Position numbers and translations under genes: made by a program | NCBI GenBank assembly: GCA_029245245.1 | Contig: JAQWPT010000033.1 | Location: 62,001-126,000, forward strand | Length of the DNA stretch: 64,000 bases | DNA from: Phycisphaerales bacterium | Lineage (GTDB): Bacteria; Planctomycetota; Phycisphaerae; Phycisphaerales; SM1A02 | Direction of reading: 5' to 3' | In this document: positions 7,183 to 16,211 of the stretch, piece by piece | Position numbering within the stretch: the first letter of the stretch is position 1 | Layout of the letters: the number at the start of each line of letters is the position of its first letter | The notes under the pieces: generated by a model | The model's input: the letters and a program-made list of their open reading frames with translations, nothing else | What the model was told of the DNA's origin: nothing | Database searches by the model: none

Positions 7183-9294
7183 TCAGCCCACGTCCACGAG
7201 CCCGAGGGCTTCGCCGTGGCGTTTCATGAGTCGGCGGCGCACCAGGGCGTGCTCGGGCGCCTCGAGGGTCGCGTCGGCCTCGATCCACGCTTCTGCATCA
7301 CGCCGGGCCATGCGGAGCAGTTCGAAATCACGCGGCAGCGACGCCACCGCGAAGGGAGGCAGGCCCGACTGGCGGCTGCCCACCAGTTCACCGGGACCAC
7401 GGATCTCCATGTCCAGTTCGGCGATGCGAAAGCCGTCGTCCGTGCTCACGATGGCCTCCAGCCTCGCTTCGCCGTCGGCAGTGACCGGGTCGGCGATGAG
7501 CACGCAGAGGCCCGCCTTTGACCCGCGACCGACGCGACCACGCAACTGGTGCAACTGGGCGAGGCCGAAGCGATCGGCCTGCTCGATCACGATCATGGTG
7601 GCGTTGGGCACGTCGATGCCGACCTCGATCACCGTGGTCGCCACGAGCACGTCGATCTCGCCGTCGCGGAAGCGTTCCATGATCGCTTCACGCTGCTGTC
7701 GGTCCATGCGTCCGTGCATCGATTCCAGTCGGCAGCCGGACAGGGCGCCCGACTGCAGGTCCGCCATGTGGGTGCCGATGTCCTTGAGGAGACTCTCGGA
7801 CTCGTCGATGACGGGGACCACCACGAATCCCTGTTCACCGCGGGCGATACGTTCGGCCAGGTGGGTGTACACGGTGCCGGATTCCTCGGCATTGACGTGC
7901 CGGGTCGTCACCGGGGTGCGTCCCGGAAGCCGGCCATGGATGGTCGACACGTCCAGGTCGCCGAAGATCGTCAGCGACAGGGTGCGGGGAATGGGCGTGG
8001 CCGTCATCACCAGTTGGTGCGGCACGTCGTTGGTACCGGCTCGTCCCTGGCGCAGCACCGCTCGCTGGTGCACGCCGAAGCGGTGCTGCTCGTCGATGAT
8101 CGCCACTGCAAGGTTGCGGAACTCCACGCCCTTGGAAAGCAGGGCATGGGTGCCGATGATGATGTCGATATCGCCGGCGGCGAGCGCCTCCAGGCACCGA
8201 GTGCGCTCACGGGCCGGCATGGAGCCCGTCAGCAGGTCGAGGCGGACCCGCGAGCCCTCGAGCATGCGCTCGATGCTCATCGCGTGCTGCTCGGCCAGCA
8301 GTTCGGTGGGGGCCAGCAGCGTCGCCTGGTGACCGGCGGCGACGGCCATGAGCATGGCCTGCAGGCCAACGACCGTCTTGCCGGCGCCCACGTCGCCCTG
8401 GAGCAACCGGTTCATGGGGACGCCGCGTTGCAGGTCGCCGGCGATCTCGCCCACGACCTGCTCCTGGCTCTCGGTGAGGGTGAATGGAATTCTCGCCGCC
8501 ATGCGCTGCTGGAGTTCCGTCGACAGTTCCATCGCCGGGGCCCGCAGGGTCTGGATGCGGTGGTGCCGCTTCATCATCACGCCCAGTTGCAGCAGCAGCA
8601 GTTCGTCGAAGGCCAACCGCCGGCGGGCCGAGCCGACCGAGTCCTCGTCCACCGGCCGGTGCAACTGGCGGTAGGACTCGTCCAGTCGCGGCAAGCCACG
8701 CTCACGCCGGTAGTCGTCGGAAAGGTGGTCGTCCAGGAGTCCCACGGCGTCGTCCAGAATCGCATCGATGGCCCGGGCGATCATCATCGAGGAGACGTGC
8801 TCCGAGGCGGAGTAGACCGGCAGCAGCCTCGATTCACCGGCGGGTGCGGGCGCGTCCGGGTCGTCGTGTTCCCAGCGTGGGTTGGCCATCTGCAGTTTCG
8901 ATCCGTGGAGCCGGACCTTGCCCGCGACGCGGAGTGTCTGCCCGGGGTGGATGCGCCGCTGCAACCACGGCTGGTTGAAGAAGACCACCTCCATCGATCC
9001 CGTGTCGTCTTCCAGTTGCAGTTCCAGCCTGGGCTTGCGTCCAAAGCCCCGCTTGACCTTGGCCACCTCGCCTCGGCTGGAGACCTGCACCTCCGAGGAC
9101 CCCTCGGTGCCCACGAGGGTGGCCAGGGATCCGATGGGGATCTCCGCCTCTTCCCGTTCGTAGCGATGGGGCAGGTGGATCAGCAGGTCCGAGACGCAGC
9201 GCAGTCCCATGGCCCGGAAGGCCTCGGCGTGGCGCTGGCCGATGTGTGGCAGGTCCAGCACGTCGGTGGTCAGGGACAGGGTGGTTTCACTCAT
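7183..9294 (-). CDS. recG: ATP-dependent DNA helicase RecG
   Basis: 703 residues from the ATG at 9294, matching the family length of about 690-700. I rejected the open frame further upstream because it runs back through xseA. Visible features are the N-terminal HIG helix-hairpin region and wedge/OB fold (residues about 20-150), Walker A GDVGAGKT near 300, the DEQH box DEQHRFGVHQR near 399, MTATPIPRT, and motif VI (QLHQLRGRVGRG). RecG reverses stalled replication forks and processes Holliday junctions. It heads the minus-strand set recG-polX-ffh and is divergent from xseA with only 46 bases between them. Confidence 0.97.
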   Translation of the reverse strand: MSETTLSLTTDVLDLPHIGQRHAEAFRAMGLRCVSDLLIHLPHRYEREEAEIPIGSLATLVGTEGSSEVQVSSRGEVAKVKRGFGRKPRLELQLEDDTGSMEVVFFNQPWLQRRIHPGQTLRVAGKVRLHGSKLQMANPRWEHDDPDAPAPAGESRLLPVYSASEHVSSMMIARAIDAILDDAVGLLDDHLSDDYRRERGLPRLDESYRQLHRPVDEDSVGSARRRLAFDELLLLQLGVMMKRHHRIQTLRAPAMELSTELQQRMAARIPFTLTESQEQVVGEIAGDLQRGVPMNRLLQGDVGAGKTVVGLQAMLMAVAAGHQATLLAPTELLAEQHAMSIERMLEGSRVRLDLLTGSMPARERTRCLEALAAGDIDIIIGTHALLSKGVEFRNLAVAIIDEQHRFGVHQRAVLRQGRAGTNDVPHQLVMTATPIPRTLSLTIFGDLDVSTIHGRLPGRTPVTTRHVNAEESGTVYTHLAERIARGEQGFVVVPVIDESESLLKDIGTHMADLQSGALSGCRLESMHGRMDRQQREAIMERFRDGEIDVLVATTVIEVGIDVPNATMIVIEQADRFGLAQLHQLRGRVGRGSKAGLCVLIADPVTADGEARLEAIVSTDDGFRIAELDMEIRGPGELVGSRQSGLPPFAVASLPRDFELLRMARRDAEAWIEADATLEAPEHALVRRRLMKRHGEALGLVDVG

Positions 9295-9302
9295 CGCCCT
9301 AC

Positions 9303-9308
9303 AGCCTA
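9303..9308 (-). promoter_or_regulatory. -10-like box (TAGGCT) upstream of recG
   Basis: TAGGCT ends eight bases before the recG ATG in the 46-base divergent gap shared with xseA. No purine-rich ribosome-binding site has room between it and the start codon. Confidence 0.3.
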
Positions 9309-9328
9309 CCCACCGGCACGGGCTGCCG

Positions 9329-9334
9329 TAGGAT
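9329..9334 (+). promoter_or_regulatory. -10-like box (TAGGAT) upstream of xseA
   Basis: TAGGAT ends six bases before the xseA ATG, so a transcript would begin at or very near the start codon. It shares the 46-base gap with the opposing recG box. Confidence 0.4.
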
Positions 9335-9340
9335 GTCGGC

Positions 9341-10753
9341 ATGGGACAACTTCCCCTGACCTGGAAACCCGGCGACGCCCCCCCCGGGGATCGTCCGAAG
9401 CCGCCGCCCGACGAGCCGCTGAGCGTGTCGGAACTCTCGGCCAGCATCGTCGAGGCCCTCGAGACGCTGCCGAGCACGGTGCGGGTGCGTGGCGAGGTCA
9501 GCAACCTCTCCACTCGTCGCCACTGGTATTTCTCGCTCAAGGATGAGCATGCCCTGATCGGTTGCGTGATGTGGTCGTCACGGACCCGCGGGGTCGAGGA
9601 CCCCCCGGCCGAGGGGGACGAGGTCGAGGTCTCCGGGCACATCGCCCACTACGCACCGCAGGGGCGGACCCAGTTGATCGTCGAACGCATCCGGCAGGCC
9701 GGGGCCGGGGCGCTGCGGGCCCGGTACGAGGCGCTGTGCGCCGAACTTCGCGAAGCCGGCTGGTTCGACCCGGAGCACAAGCAGCCGTTGCCGCTGCTGC
9801 CGGTCCGAATCGCAGTGGTCACCTCCGGTACCTCTGCGGCGTTGACCGACGTGGTCCGCACCGCGCGGGAACGCTGCCCGGGGACCGCGCTGCTGGTCGT
9901 CGATGTCCGCGTCCAGGGCGAAGAGGCCGTGGGCGAAGTCGTCGAGGCCATTGGCCGCCTTGATGCCCATCGCACGGCGCTTGGCCTGGACGCCATTCTC
10001 GTCACGCGTGGTGGCGGGTCTCCCGAGGATCTGCAGGCCTTCAACGAGCGGGCCGTGGCCCAGGCCGTGCGCGAGTGCACGCTGCCCGTCGTCGCGGCCA
10101 TCGGGCACGAGTCGGATACCACCATCATCGAACTGGTGGCCGATCGACGCGCGTCCACCCCGACCCAGGCCGTCATGCACCTGCTGCCCGATGCGGGAGA
10201 ACTTCGCCAGCAGGTCGATGACCGAACCCAGCGACTGCGCCTGCTTGCCGGGCAACTCGTTCAGCACGCCACCCAGCGCAGCAGGCAGCAGGTCGAGCAG
10301 CTTCGACGCACGATGAGCATGATCCTCCAGGTCCGCCGCACCACCGTGCAGCGACTGGCCACGGCACTGGCCCACCGTCGACCCGATGTGCTCCTGCAGC
10401 AGCGGCGTGCTCGCGTGCAGGCCGCGGCCCAGCGACTCGAGGCGTCGATGCAGCGTCGGTTGCAGGCGGGCCGGGTTCGACTGCAGCGTGGTGCCGAGGC
10501 GCTGCCCCGGACGATCGCCGCATCCCAGGCACGCCGCCACGAACAGGTGGAGACTCTCCAGCGGACGCTGCAGGCCCTGGGGCCGGTCTCGGTTCTGGAG
10601 CGAGGCTTCTCCATGACCACCGACGAGGCCGGAGATGTGGTTCGCAGCACCGAGGGCATCGAGCCCGGCGTCCGACTGACCACCCATCTTGTCGATGGTC
10701 GCATCGAGACCCGGGTCGAGCAGGTGGAGTCGTCTGGTACAGTGGAGCCCTGA
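9341..10753 (+). CDS. xseA: Exodeoxyribonuclease VII large subunit
   Basis: 470 residues, normal for XseA. An N-terminal OB-fold (residues about 30-125, with VRGEVSNLS and HWYFSLKDE) binds single-stranded DNA. The central nuclease domain contains VVTSGTSAALTDVVRTA, a conserved GGGSPEDL and AIGHESDTTI, and a long helical C-terminal region follows. With XseB it degrades single-stranded DNA in both directions. Eight consecutive C lie near codons 13-15. The stop codon shares one base with the xseB start (TGATG), so translation of the two is coupled. Confidence 0.96.
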   Translation: MGQLPLTWKPGDAPPGDRPKPPPDEPLSVSELSASIVEALETLPSTVRVRGEVSNLSTRRHWYFSLKDEHALIGCVMWSSRTRGVEDPPAEGDEVEVSGHIAHYAPQGRTQLIVERIRQAGAGALRARYEALCAELREAGWFDPEHKQPLPLLPVRIAVVTSGTSAALTDVVRTARERCPGTALLVVDVRVQGEEAVGEVVEAIGRLDAHRTALGLDAILVTRGGGSPEDLQAFNERAVAQAVRECTLPVVAAIGHESDTTIIELVADRRASTPTQAVMHLLPDAGELRQQVDDRTQRLRLLAGQLVQHATQRSRQQVEQLRRTMSMILQVRRTTVQRLATALAHRRPDVLLQQRRARVQAAAQRLEASMQRRLQAGRVRLQRGAEALPRTIAASQARRHEQVETLQRTLQALGPVSVLERGFSMTTDEAGDVVRSTEGIEPGVRLTTHLVDGRIETRVEQVESSGTVEP

Positions 10754-11007
10754 TGGCAGCCAGAAAGACCACCAAGAAGACCTCCGGAACCGACCCCGCC
10801 ACGATGACCTTCGAGGCGGCTTCGGCGGAACTGGAGCAGATCCTCCAGCAGATCGATTCCGGGGAACTGGGACTCGAGGAAGCCATGGTCCTGCACCGCC
10901 GGGGCCAGGTGCTGCTGGGGCATTGTCGATCCCTGCTCGATCGAGCCGATCAGGAACTCAGGGAAGTCGCCCTGGACGAGCTCGATTCCGCCGACGAGGC
11001 CCGCTAG
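10753..11007 (+). CDS. xseB: Exodeoxyribonuclease VII small subunit
   Basis: 84 residues, typical of XseB. The protein has the family's FEAASAELEQILQQIDSGELGLEEA helical hairpin signature, split here as FEAASAELEQIL and GELGLEEAM, and a LYRRG-like LHRRGQVLL. The N-terminus is basic (AARKTTKKTSG). Several copies bind each XseA to form exonuclease VII. The start overlaps the xseA stop by one base, which helps keep subunit stoichiometry. Confidence 0.93.
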   Translation: MAARKTTKKTSGTDPATMTFEAASAELEQILQQIDSGELGLEEAMVLHRRGQVLLGHCRSLLDRADQELREVALDELDSADEAR

Positions 11008-11058
11008 TCCAGGTTGAAACATTCTGGGGCACCGTGGTCCACCGGGGCCGGCGATTCC

Positions 11059-12603
11059 ATGCTGCTTGCCAACGTACTTTCGACGACCCTGCTGACGCAC
11101 CTGCCCTGGGCGGTGTTCGTCTTCTGCCTCGGTGCCTGCGTGGGCAGTTTCATCAACGTCGTCGTGCACCGCCTGCCGCGGGGCATGAGCCTGGCCATGC
11201 CCCCGAGTCGATGCGAGACCTGCGGGGCCCGACTTCGCTTCTTTCGCGAGAACCTGCCCATCATCGGTTGGCTGGTGCTGCGGGGGCGCTGTCGCTACTG
11301 CCGCCAGTCCTTCAGCCCCGCCTACATGTTCGTGGAACTCGGCATGGCGCTGCTCTTTCTCCTGCTGTACGTGGTGCTTTTCTGGTTCTCCACACGCACG
11401 CCCTGGATCGGCGGGATCGGTGGAGAGTGGTGGGGGATGCAGCCCTTTGCCACCGCGTGGCCGGCCTTCATCCTCATCAGTTTCCTGCTGGCGGGACTCT
11501 GGGCCATGACGATCATCGACGCCCGGACGTTCACGATTCCCATCCAGATACCCATGTTCATCACGGTGCTGGCCTTCGTGCTCTGGCCGGTGCAGGGAGC
11601 GATTGCCTCGTCCTGGCCACGCGCCGTGTCCTGGCCGATTCCCGGGGTGAACTGGTGGTGGTTCCTTGTTGCCGCCGGAGGAATGCTCGGCGTGGTCACG
11701 AGTCGGCTGCTGCTGGCGATGGGAGTGTTGCGGTGGTCATTTGCCGACTACGAGGACTACCTGCAGGGCGACGAGTCACTCGCCGACTATCCGCATGGGC
11801 GGCGGGAGATGGGTGTCGAGTTCCTCTACCTGCTGCCGATCATCATCGGACTGGTTGTCGGCGGCATCATCGGCACCATGCTCCCGGGGGGCGGGCTCGA
11901 CGGGCCGTCGCGAGTGCTTCAGGCCCTTGGCGGCAGTTTCATCGGCTACCTCAGTGGAGCGGGCATTGTCTGGGCCGTCCGCATGTTCGGCACGCTGGGC
12001 TTCGGTCGCGAGGCGATGGGGCTCGGAGACGTGCACCTGATGGGAGCCGTCGGGGCGGTGCTGGGCTGGTTCGATCCACTGGTCATCTTCTTCATCGCCC
12101 CCTTCCTTGGCCTGGGCTGGGTCCTGGCCTGTGGCCTGGTCTCCAGAATCACCCGATCACAGGGCCGGGAGCTTCCCTACGGCCCGCACCTGGCCGCCGC
12201 CACGGTGCTCCTGTTCTTCTGCCGACCGGCCCTCGTGGATGCCTGGCAGGTGCTGGTACCGACGATTCCCATGCCTCAGCGGGCCCTGGTGCCCCCCGAG
12301 GACTCGAAATCGACCCCCACATCAACCATGGCCCCCTCCGGGCTGCAATTCCCGGACCTTATTTTTGAAAGTACAAGGGCCCTCTCGGCCGACTCATTGA
12401 ATGGAGGGGACTTTGGGATGGTTGCATCGTCAGCCTCTCCAGACCCCTCGGTCACCCGGAATTTCCCGGTGTCGATGTGGCAACCAGGATGGTTGCTCGA
12501 CACCGGATACATGAGCCACTCGGAAAGGATGTTGAATCATGCGCATGAGGCACCTGTTGTCAGTCGGACCCCTTGCAGTGATCGCCATCCTGGCGGGGTG
12601 TGA
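11059..12603 (+). CDS. Prepilin peptidase / A24 aspartic peptidase with long C-terminal tail
   Basis: About 514 residues from the ATG at 11059 (a TTG at 11014 is possible). Multiple membrane segments are evident. The N-terminal part has GSFINVVVHRLPRG and two CxxC pairs (CETC near residue 51, CRYC near 77), as in the zinc-binding N-methylase region of PilD/PulO. The candidate catalytic Asp are in TIIDARTFTIP (near 152) and GLGDVHLM (near 322). The spacing is about 170 residues, much wider than in compact A24 peptidases, because extra loop and membrane material lies between. The last 90 or so residues are low-complexity, not membrane-like, and overlap the next gene by 65 bases. The enzyme would cleave type IV prepilin or pseudopilin leaders; no pilin gene is in view. 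Confidence 0.8.
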   Translation: MLLANVLSTTLLTHLPWAVFVFCLGACVGSFINVVVHRLPRGMSLAMPPSRCETCGARLRFFRENLPIIGWLVLRGRCRYCRQSFSPAYMFVELGMALLFLLLYVVLFWFSTRTPWIGGIGGEWWGMQPFATAWPAFILISFLLAGLWAMTIIDARTFTIPIQIPMFITVLAFVLWPVQGAIASSWPRAVSWPIPGVNWWWFLVAAGGMLGVVTSRLLLAMGVLRWSFADYEDYLQGDESLADYPHGRREMGVEFLYLLPIIIGLVVGGIIGTMLPGGGLDGPSRVLQALGGSFIGYLSGAGIVWAVRMFGTLGFGREAMGLGDVHLMGAVGAVLGWFDPLVIFFIAPFLGLGWVLACGLVSRITRSQGRELPYGPHLAAATVLLFFCRPALVDAWQVLVPTIPMPQRALVPPEDSKSTPTSTMAPSGLQFPDLIFESTRALSADSLNGGDFGMVASSASPDPSVTRNFPVSMWQPGWLLDTGYMSHSERMLNHAHEAPVVSRTPCSDRHPGGV

Positions 12604-13180
12604 TTCAACCGCGGACAAGATGGCACTCCTGGAGCAGGAGAACTCCGAACTCCGAGACCAGTTGCACCAACGTGACCTGGCGCTGGATGCGGCCAACACC
12701 GATCTTCGTGAATCGAACCGGATGGCCCGCGAGCAGGAAATCATGTTCGACGAGGAACTGACCACCCTGGCCAGCGGCGTATCATCTCCGACGGCCTTTG
12801 ACGGCATCGAGGGCGTGAGCACCAGCGTCTCCGGGCGGGAGGTGACGGTCACTGTCGCCAGTGATGTCCTCTTCGATTCGGGGCGGACCAGCCTCAAGTC
12901 CAACGCCAAATCATCGTTGGATCAGGTCGCCAGTGTGATCGCGTCTCGCTACGCGGGACGACCCGTGCGTGTCATCGGCCACACCGATACCGACCCGATT
13001 CGCAAGAGCGGACACAAGAGCAACTACCACCTTGGCTTCGAACGAGGCTATGCGGTCCGTGACTACCTCATCTCCCGCGGTCTGGACTCGTCGATGGTCT
13101 CCATCACGAGCTTCGGACCCGACCAGTCCATGGGCACCAAGTCCCAGAGTCGACGGGTTGAGATCGTCGTCGCCGACTAG
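12539..13180 (+). CDS. OmpA-domain lipoprotein (Pal-like)
   Basis: 213 residues. GGAAAGGA at 12522-12529 precedes the ATG at 12539. The signal ends in lipobox LAGC with Cys21, so the mature protein is lipid-anchored. Residues about 27-75 form a coiled coil rich in Glu/Leu. The C-terminal domain (about 90-213) is an OmpA-like peptidoglycan-binding fold: VLFDSGRTSLK, VIGHTDTDPI, and KSQSRRVEIVV in place of the usual N-R-R-V-E. The family ties the outer membrane to the cell wall. Its start lies inside the 3' end of the prepilin peptidase frame, and a strong terminator follows. Confidence 0.88.
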   Translation: MRMRHLLSVGPLAVIAILAGCDSTADKMALLEQENSELRDQLHQRDLALDAANTDLRESNRMAREQEIMFDEELTTLASGVSSPTAFDGIEGVSTSVSGREVTVTVASDVLFDSGRTSLKSNAKSSLDQVASVIASRYAGRPVRVIGHTDTDPIRKSGHKSNYHLGFERGYAVRDYLISRGLDSSMVSITSFGPDQSMGTKSQSRRVEIVVAD

Positions 13181-13203
13181 AATACGAATCCGAGTTCACC
13201 GTG

Positions 13204-13236
13204 CACGGCCCCGACCCTGGGGCCGTGTTCGTTTTT
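13204..13236 (+). terminator. Rho-independent terminator after the OmpA-domain gene
   Basis: A perfect nine-base stem CACGGCCCC (13204-13212) and GGGGCCGTG (13219-13227) with a six-base loop is followed by TTTTT at 13232-13236. Confidence 0.85.
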
Positions 13237-13252
13237 AAGGGACCCGGCGCGG

Positions 13253-13258
13253 TACAGT
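13253..13258 (+). promoter_or_regulatory. -10-like box (TACAGT) upstream of kup
   Basis: TACAGT ends seven bases before the GTG start of kup and just after the terminator of the previous gene, consistent with a near-leaderless transcript. Confidence 0.35.
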
Positions 13259-13265
13259 ACGTTTC

Positions 13266-15227
13266 GTGGATACCCCCCTCGTCAAGGCAGGCGCGGGGCA
13301 CCTCGATCCAGAGGCGCCCGTCCCGAAGTTGCCCTTGCTGGCCTTCGCCAGCCTCGGGATCGTCTTCGGCGATGTCGGCACGAGCCCGCTCTACACGCTC
13401 AAGGCGATCTTCAGCGACACCATCGTGGGAGTCGATGCCACCCACGCCTCGGTGCTTGGCGTCCTGTCGTTGATCTTCTGGGCCCTGGCCCTTGTGATCA
13501 CGATCAAGTACGTCACCGTGGTGATGCGGGCCCAGTACGAGGGAGAAGGTGGCATCTTCTCCATGCTCGCCTCGCTGCAGAAGGTTGCAGTCATTCGCAG
13601 CAGCCGGTGGAAGAGTGCCCTGGTGTTCATGGCTGCGATCCTGGGTGCCGCCCTGCTCTACGGTGACGGGGTGATCACGCCGGCGATCTCGGTCATCTCG
13701 GCGGTGGAGGGGCTCGAAACGATCTCGGTTGAGATGAAGCACTTCATCCTGCCCATCGCGATCATCATCATCATCGGCCTGTTCCTGTGGCAACGCGTAG
13801 GCACGGATCGCATCGCGCTCGTGTTCAGCCCCATCATGCTCGTCTGGTTCCTGGCCATCGGGTTCTTCGGCCTTCTGCAGATCATCGAGGTCCCGGTCAT
13901 CCTCCAGGCGATCAACCCAGCCTGGGCCGTCGACTTCTTCATGGCCCATCCGGCCCACGCATTCTTCATGCTGAGCCTGGTGGTGCTGTGCGTCACCGGT
14001 GCCGAGGCGCTCTACGCGGACCTGGGGCAGTTCGGTCGCGGAGCCATCACGCTGGCGTGGTTCACCGTCGTCTGGCCATGCCTGCTGCTGAACTACTTCG
14101 GGCAGGGGGCCTGGATTCTCTCGGTGGCCAAGGAGCATCCCGGGGGCTGGGTGCACCAGATCAAGGCAGTTGACGTGAGCCACCCCTTCTTCTCGATCAT
14201 TCCCGACCAGATGCTCTGGCCCATGGTCATTCTGGCCACGGTGGCGGCGATCATCGCCTCCCAGGCGATCATCACCGGTGTCTTCGCCATCACCAGGCAG
14301 GCCATCCAACTGCGTCTGCTGCCATACATCCGCATCATCTACACCTCACACGAGCGGATCAATCATGTCTTCCTGCCCGCGGTGAACCGCTTCATGCTTG
14401 TCGGGTGCATTGCGGCAGTCCTGCTCTTTCCCAGTTCCAACCGACTTGCCGCCGCCTACGGCGTGGCGGTGACCGCGGTGATGTTCACCACCACGATCCT
14501 GCTCTTTGTCATTGGCCGTCTCATTTGGAAGTGGCCATACTGGGCGCTGGTCCCGATGGTGCTGGTCTTCCTGATCATCGACCTGGCATTCTTCGGTGCG
14601 AACCTCATGAAGGTCCCCGACGGAGGTTGGTTCCCGCTTGCCATCGCATTGATCTTCCTGGTTCTGATGTCGACCTGGTTCAAGGGTCGCACCCAGATTC
14701 AACGTCGTCACCAGGAGCCGGTGGTCAAGCTCGACGCGTTCATCGAGGATGTCCTGGCCAAGCAGCCCACACGGATCGATGGAAGCGGAGTCTTCCTGAC
14801 CGCCTACTCAAACACCACCCCGAGTTGCCTGGTGGGCCTCTATCGGCACATGCCGGTGCTCTACCAGCAATCCATCATCGTCTCCATGCAACCCGCTCAG
14901 GTGGCACGATTGCCTCGGAGCCGTCAACTGGAGATCCAGAATCTGGGCAACGGTTTCTGGCTGCTCATCGGTCACTACGGCTACCTGCAGACACCCAACG
15001 TGCCGAGATTGCTGCAACTGGCCCAGAAGCATGGGCTCGAGGTGGACCTGAAGGCGATCACCTACTTCACCCGTCGTGAAATCGTCGTGCTCGGTGGGAG
15101 CACACGCATGCTGGGTTGGAGAAAGGAGCTCTTCGCCGCGATGTCACGCAACTCGCTGGCCATGAGCGAGATGTTCGAACTGCCCACCGGCCAGGTGATC
15201 GAGGTCGGCATGCGAGTCGATGTCTGA
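13266..15227 (+). CDS. kup: Kup-family potassium uptake protein
   Basis: 653 residues starting at GTG 13266, in the normal range for Kup/HAK/KT transporters (about 620-650). Diagnostic motifs are LGIVFGDVGTSPLYTL near residue 30, LLYGDGVITPAISV near 135 and TGAEALYADLGQFG near 245. About twelve membrane helices occupy residues 25-470, followed by a cytoplasmic C-terminal domain of about 180 residues. Kup imports K+ together with protons. It stands alone between a terminator and the convergent MCE gene, with only 15 bases separating the two stop codons. Confidence 0.95.
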   Translation: MDTPLVKAGAGHLDPEAPVPKLPLLAFASLGIVFGDVGTSPLYTLKAIFSDTIVGVDATHASVLGVLSLIFWALALVITIKYVTVVMRAQYEGEGGIFSMLASLQKVAVIRSSRWKSALVFMAAILGAALLYGDGVITPAISVISAVEGLETISVEMKHFILPIAIIIIIGLFLWQRVGTDRIALVFSPIMLVWFLAIGFFGLLQIIEVPVILQAINPAWAVDFFMAHPAHAFFMLSLVVLCVTGAEALYADLGQFGRGAITLAWFTVVWPCLLLNYFGQGAWILSVAKEHPGGWVHQIKAVDVSHPFFSIIPDQMLWPMVILATVAAIIASQAIITGVFAITRQAIQLRLLPYIRIIYTSHERINHVFLPAVNRFMLVGCIAAVLLFPSSNRLAAAYGVAVTAVMFTTTILLFVIGRLIWKWPYWALVPMVLVFLIIDLAFFGANLMKVPDGGWFPLAIALIFLVLMSTWFKGRTQIQRRHQEPVVKLDAFIEDVLAKQPTRIDGSGVFLTAYSNTTPSCLVGLYRHMPVLYQQSIIVSMQPAQVARLPRSRQLEIQNLGNGFWLLIGHYGYLQTPNVPRLLQLAQKHGLEVDLKAITYFTRREIVVLGGSTRMLGWRKELFAAMSRNSLAMSEMFELPTGQVIEVGMRVDV

Positions 15228-15242
15228 TCGACCCCTGCGGGT

Positions 15243-16211
15243 TCAGAAGATGCCTTCTTCCCGGATCTGGTCGACCATCAGCGTGAAGGAGATGATCGCC
15301 TCCTCCAACTGCTTCATGCTGGCTTCGATGCTGTTGTAGAGGTCCGGGTTCTTGACGAGTTGTCCCAGGGTGCCGTCGCCGTCACGAATGGCTTTCAGCA
15401 GTCGATCGGCGGTATCCAGCATGCGGGCCAGTTCGCTCGCCACGGGCACCAGCTCGTCCATGAACTGCTCGCTGCGGACATCGACGTTGGTGGCAAGCTC
15501 GGTGAGCTCGTTGACCAGGTCGATCCCTTCGTTGACGAAGATGATGCCAGTGGCCATCAGGTCGTGCATCGAGGCCCGGGCTTCATCATTGTCGAGCCAG
15601 AGTTCCACCAGGTGCAGTGCTCCATCGATCCGTGCCAGGGTGGAGCGGATGGTGGGGCCGTCGATGGGATCGTCGCCGTCACCGACCATGGCAATCAGTT
15701 CGTCACCGAGTTCGGTGTACGTCTCGGAGAGTGATTGCACGGAGGCGAGTACCGGCTGCAGTCGTTCGTCGAGAGCCTCGTTGAGTTTCGTGAGCATCAG
15801 GTTCCGAACCGGGCCCTGGAGCACGGCCGATCCATCGGTGGGCAGTGGTGGGGCGGTACGGTCGCTGGGGTCGACGGACAGTTCCAGCGTGGAACCCGTC
15901 CCAAGCAGGCTGCTCGTGGCGTAGGGGACCGCGGTGGACGGGACCTCGTATCCCTCATCGATGCCGAGTACGAACCGCACCGGCCAGCGGGGGTCGGTGG
16001 TGTTCGTGACGGACTCGATGATGCCGATCTTGACCCCGTTGAGCGTGATGCTGCTGCCGGTGCGCAGGCCACTGGCCGTCATCGATGGAATCTCGACGGT
16101 GTACTGGTCCGTGGTCTGGATTTCGCCGAAGCGGACCAGCAGCACGGAGAATCCGATGATCGCGACGATTGCGCAGAGGCCGATGACGAAGTCTCGCATG
16201 GTCTCGTTCAC
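15243..16211 (-). CDS. MCE/MlaD-domain lipid-transport protein
   Basis: 322 residues. A single N-terminal membrane helix (FVIGLCAIVAIIGFSVLLVRF) is followed by an MCE domain at about 35-120 (GLRTGSSITLNGVKIGII, LELSVDP). A long helical C-terminal region with Leu/Ile heptads follows. In Mla and Mce systems such proteins form the periplasmic ring that carries phospholipid between the membranes. Translation starts at a GTG overlapping the stop of the ABC ATPase gene (GTGA); ATG at 16199 is an alternative. The usual permease MlaE is not adjacent, so the system is either split across the chromosome or uses a different permease. Confidence 0.85.
   Translation of the reverse strand: MNETMRDFVIGLCAIVAIIGFSVLLVRFGEIQTTDQYTVEIPSMTASGLRTGSSITLNGVKIGIIESVTNTTDPRWPVRFVLGIDEGYEVPSTAVPYATSSLLGTGSTLELSVDPSDRTAPPLPTDGSAVLQGPVRNLMLTKLNEALDERLQPVLASVQSLSETYTELGDELIAMVGDGDDPIDGPTIRSTLARIDGALHLVELWLDNDEARASMHDLMATGIIFVNEGIDLVNELTELATNVDVRSEQFMDELVPVASELARMLDTADRLLKAIRDGDGTLGQLVKNPDLYNSIEASMKQLEEAIISFTLMVDQIREEGIF

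Noticed and set aside
7549-9546. 665-codon plus-strand open frame antisense to recG
   Set aside because: The RecG helicase motifs are on the minus strand; the plus frame shows no family.
9295-9642. Upstream extension of recG into xseA
   Set aside because: It would overlap the xseA coding start; the ATG at 9294 gives the normal RecG length.
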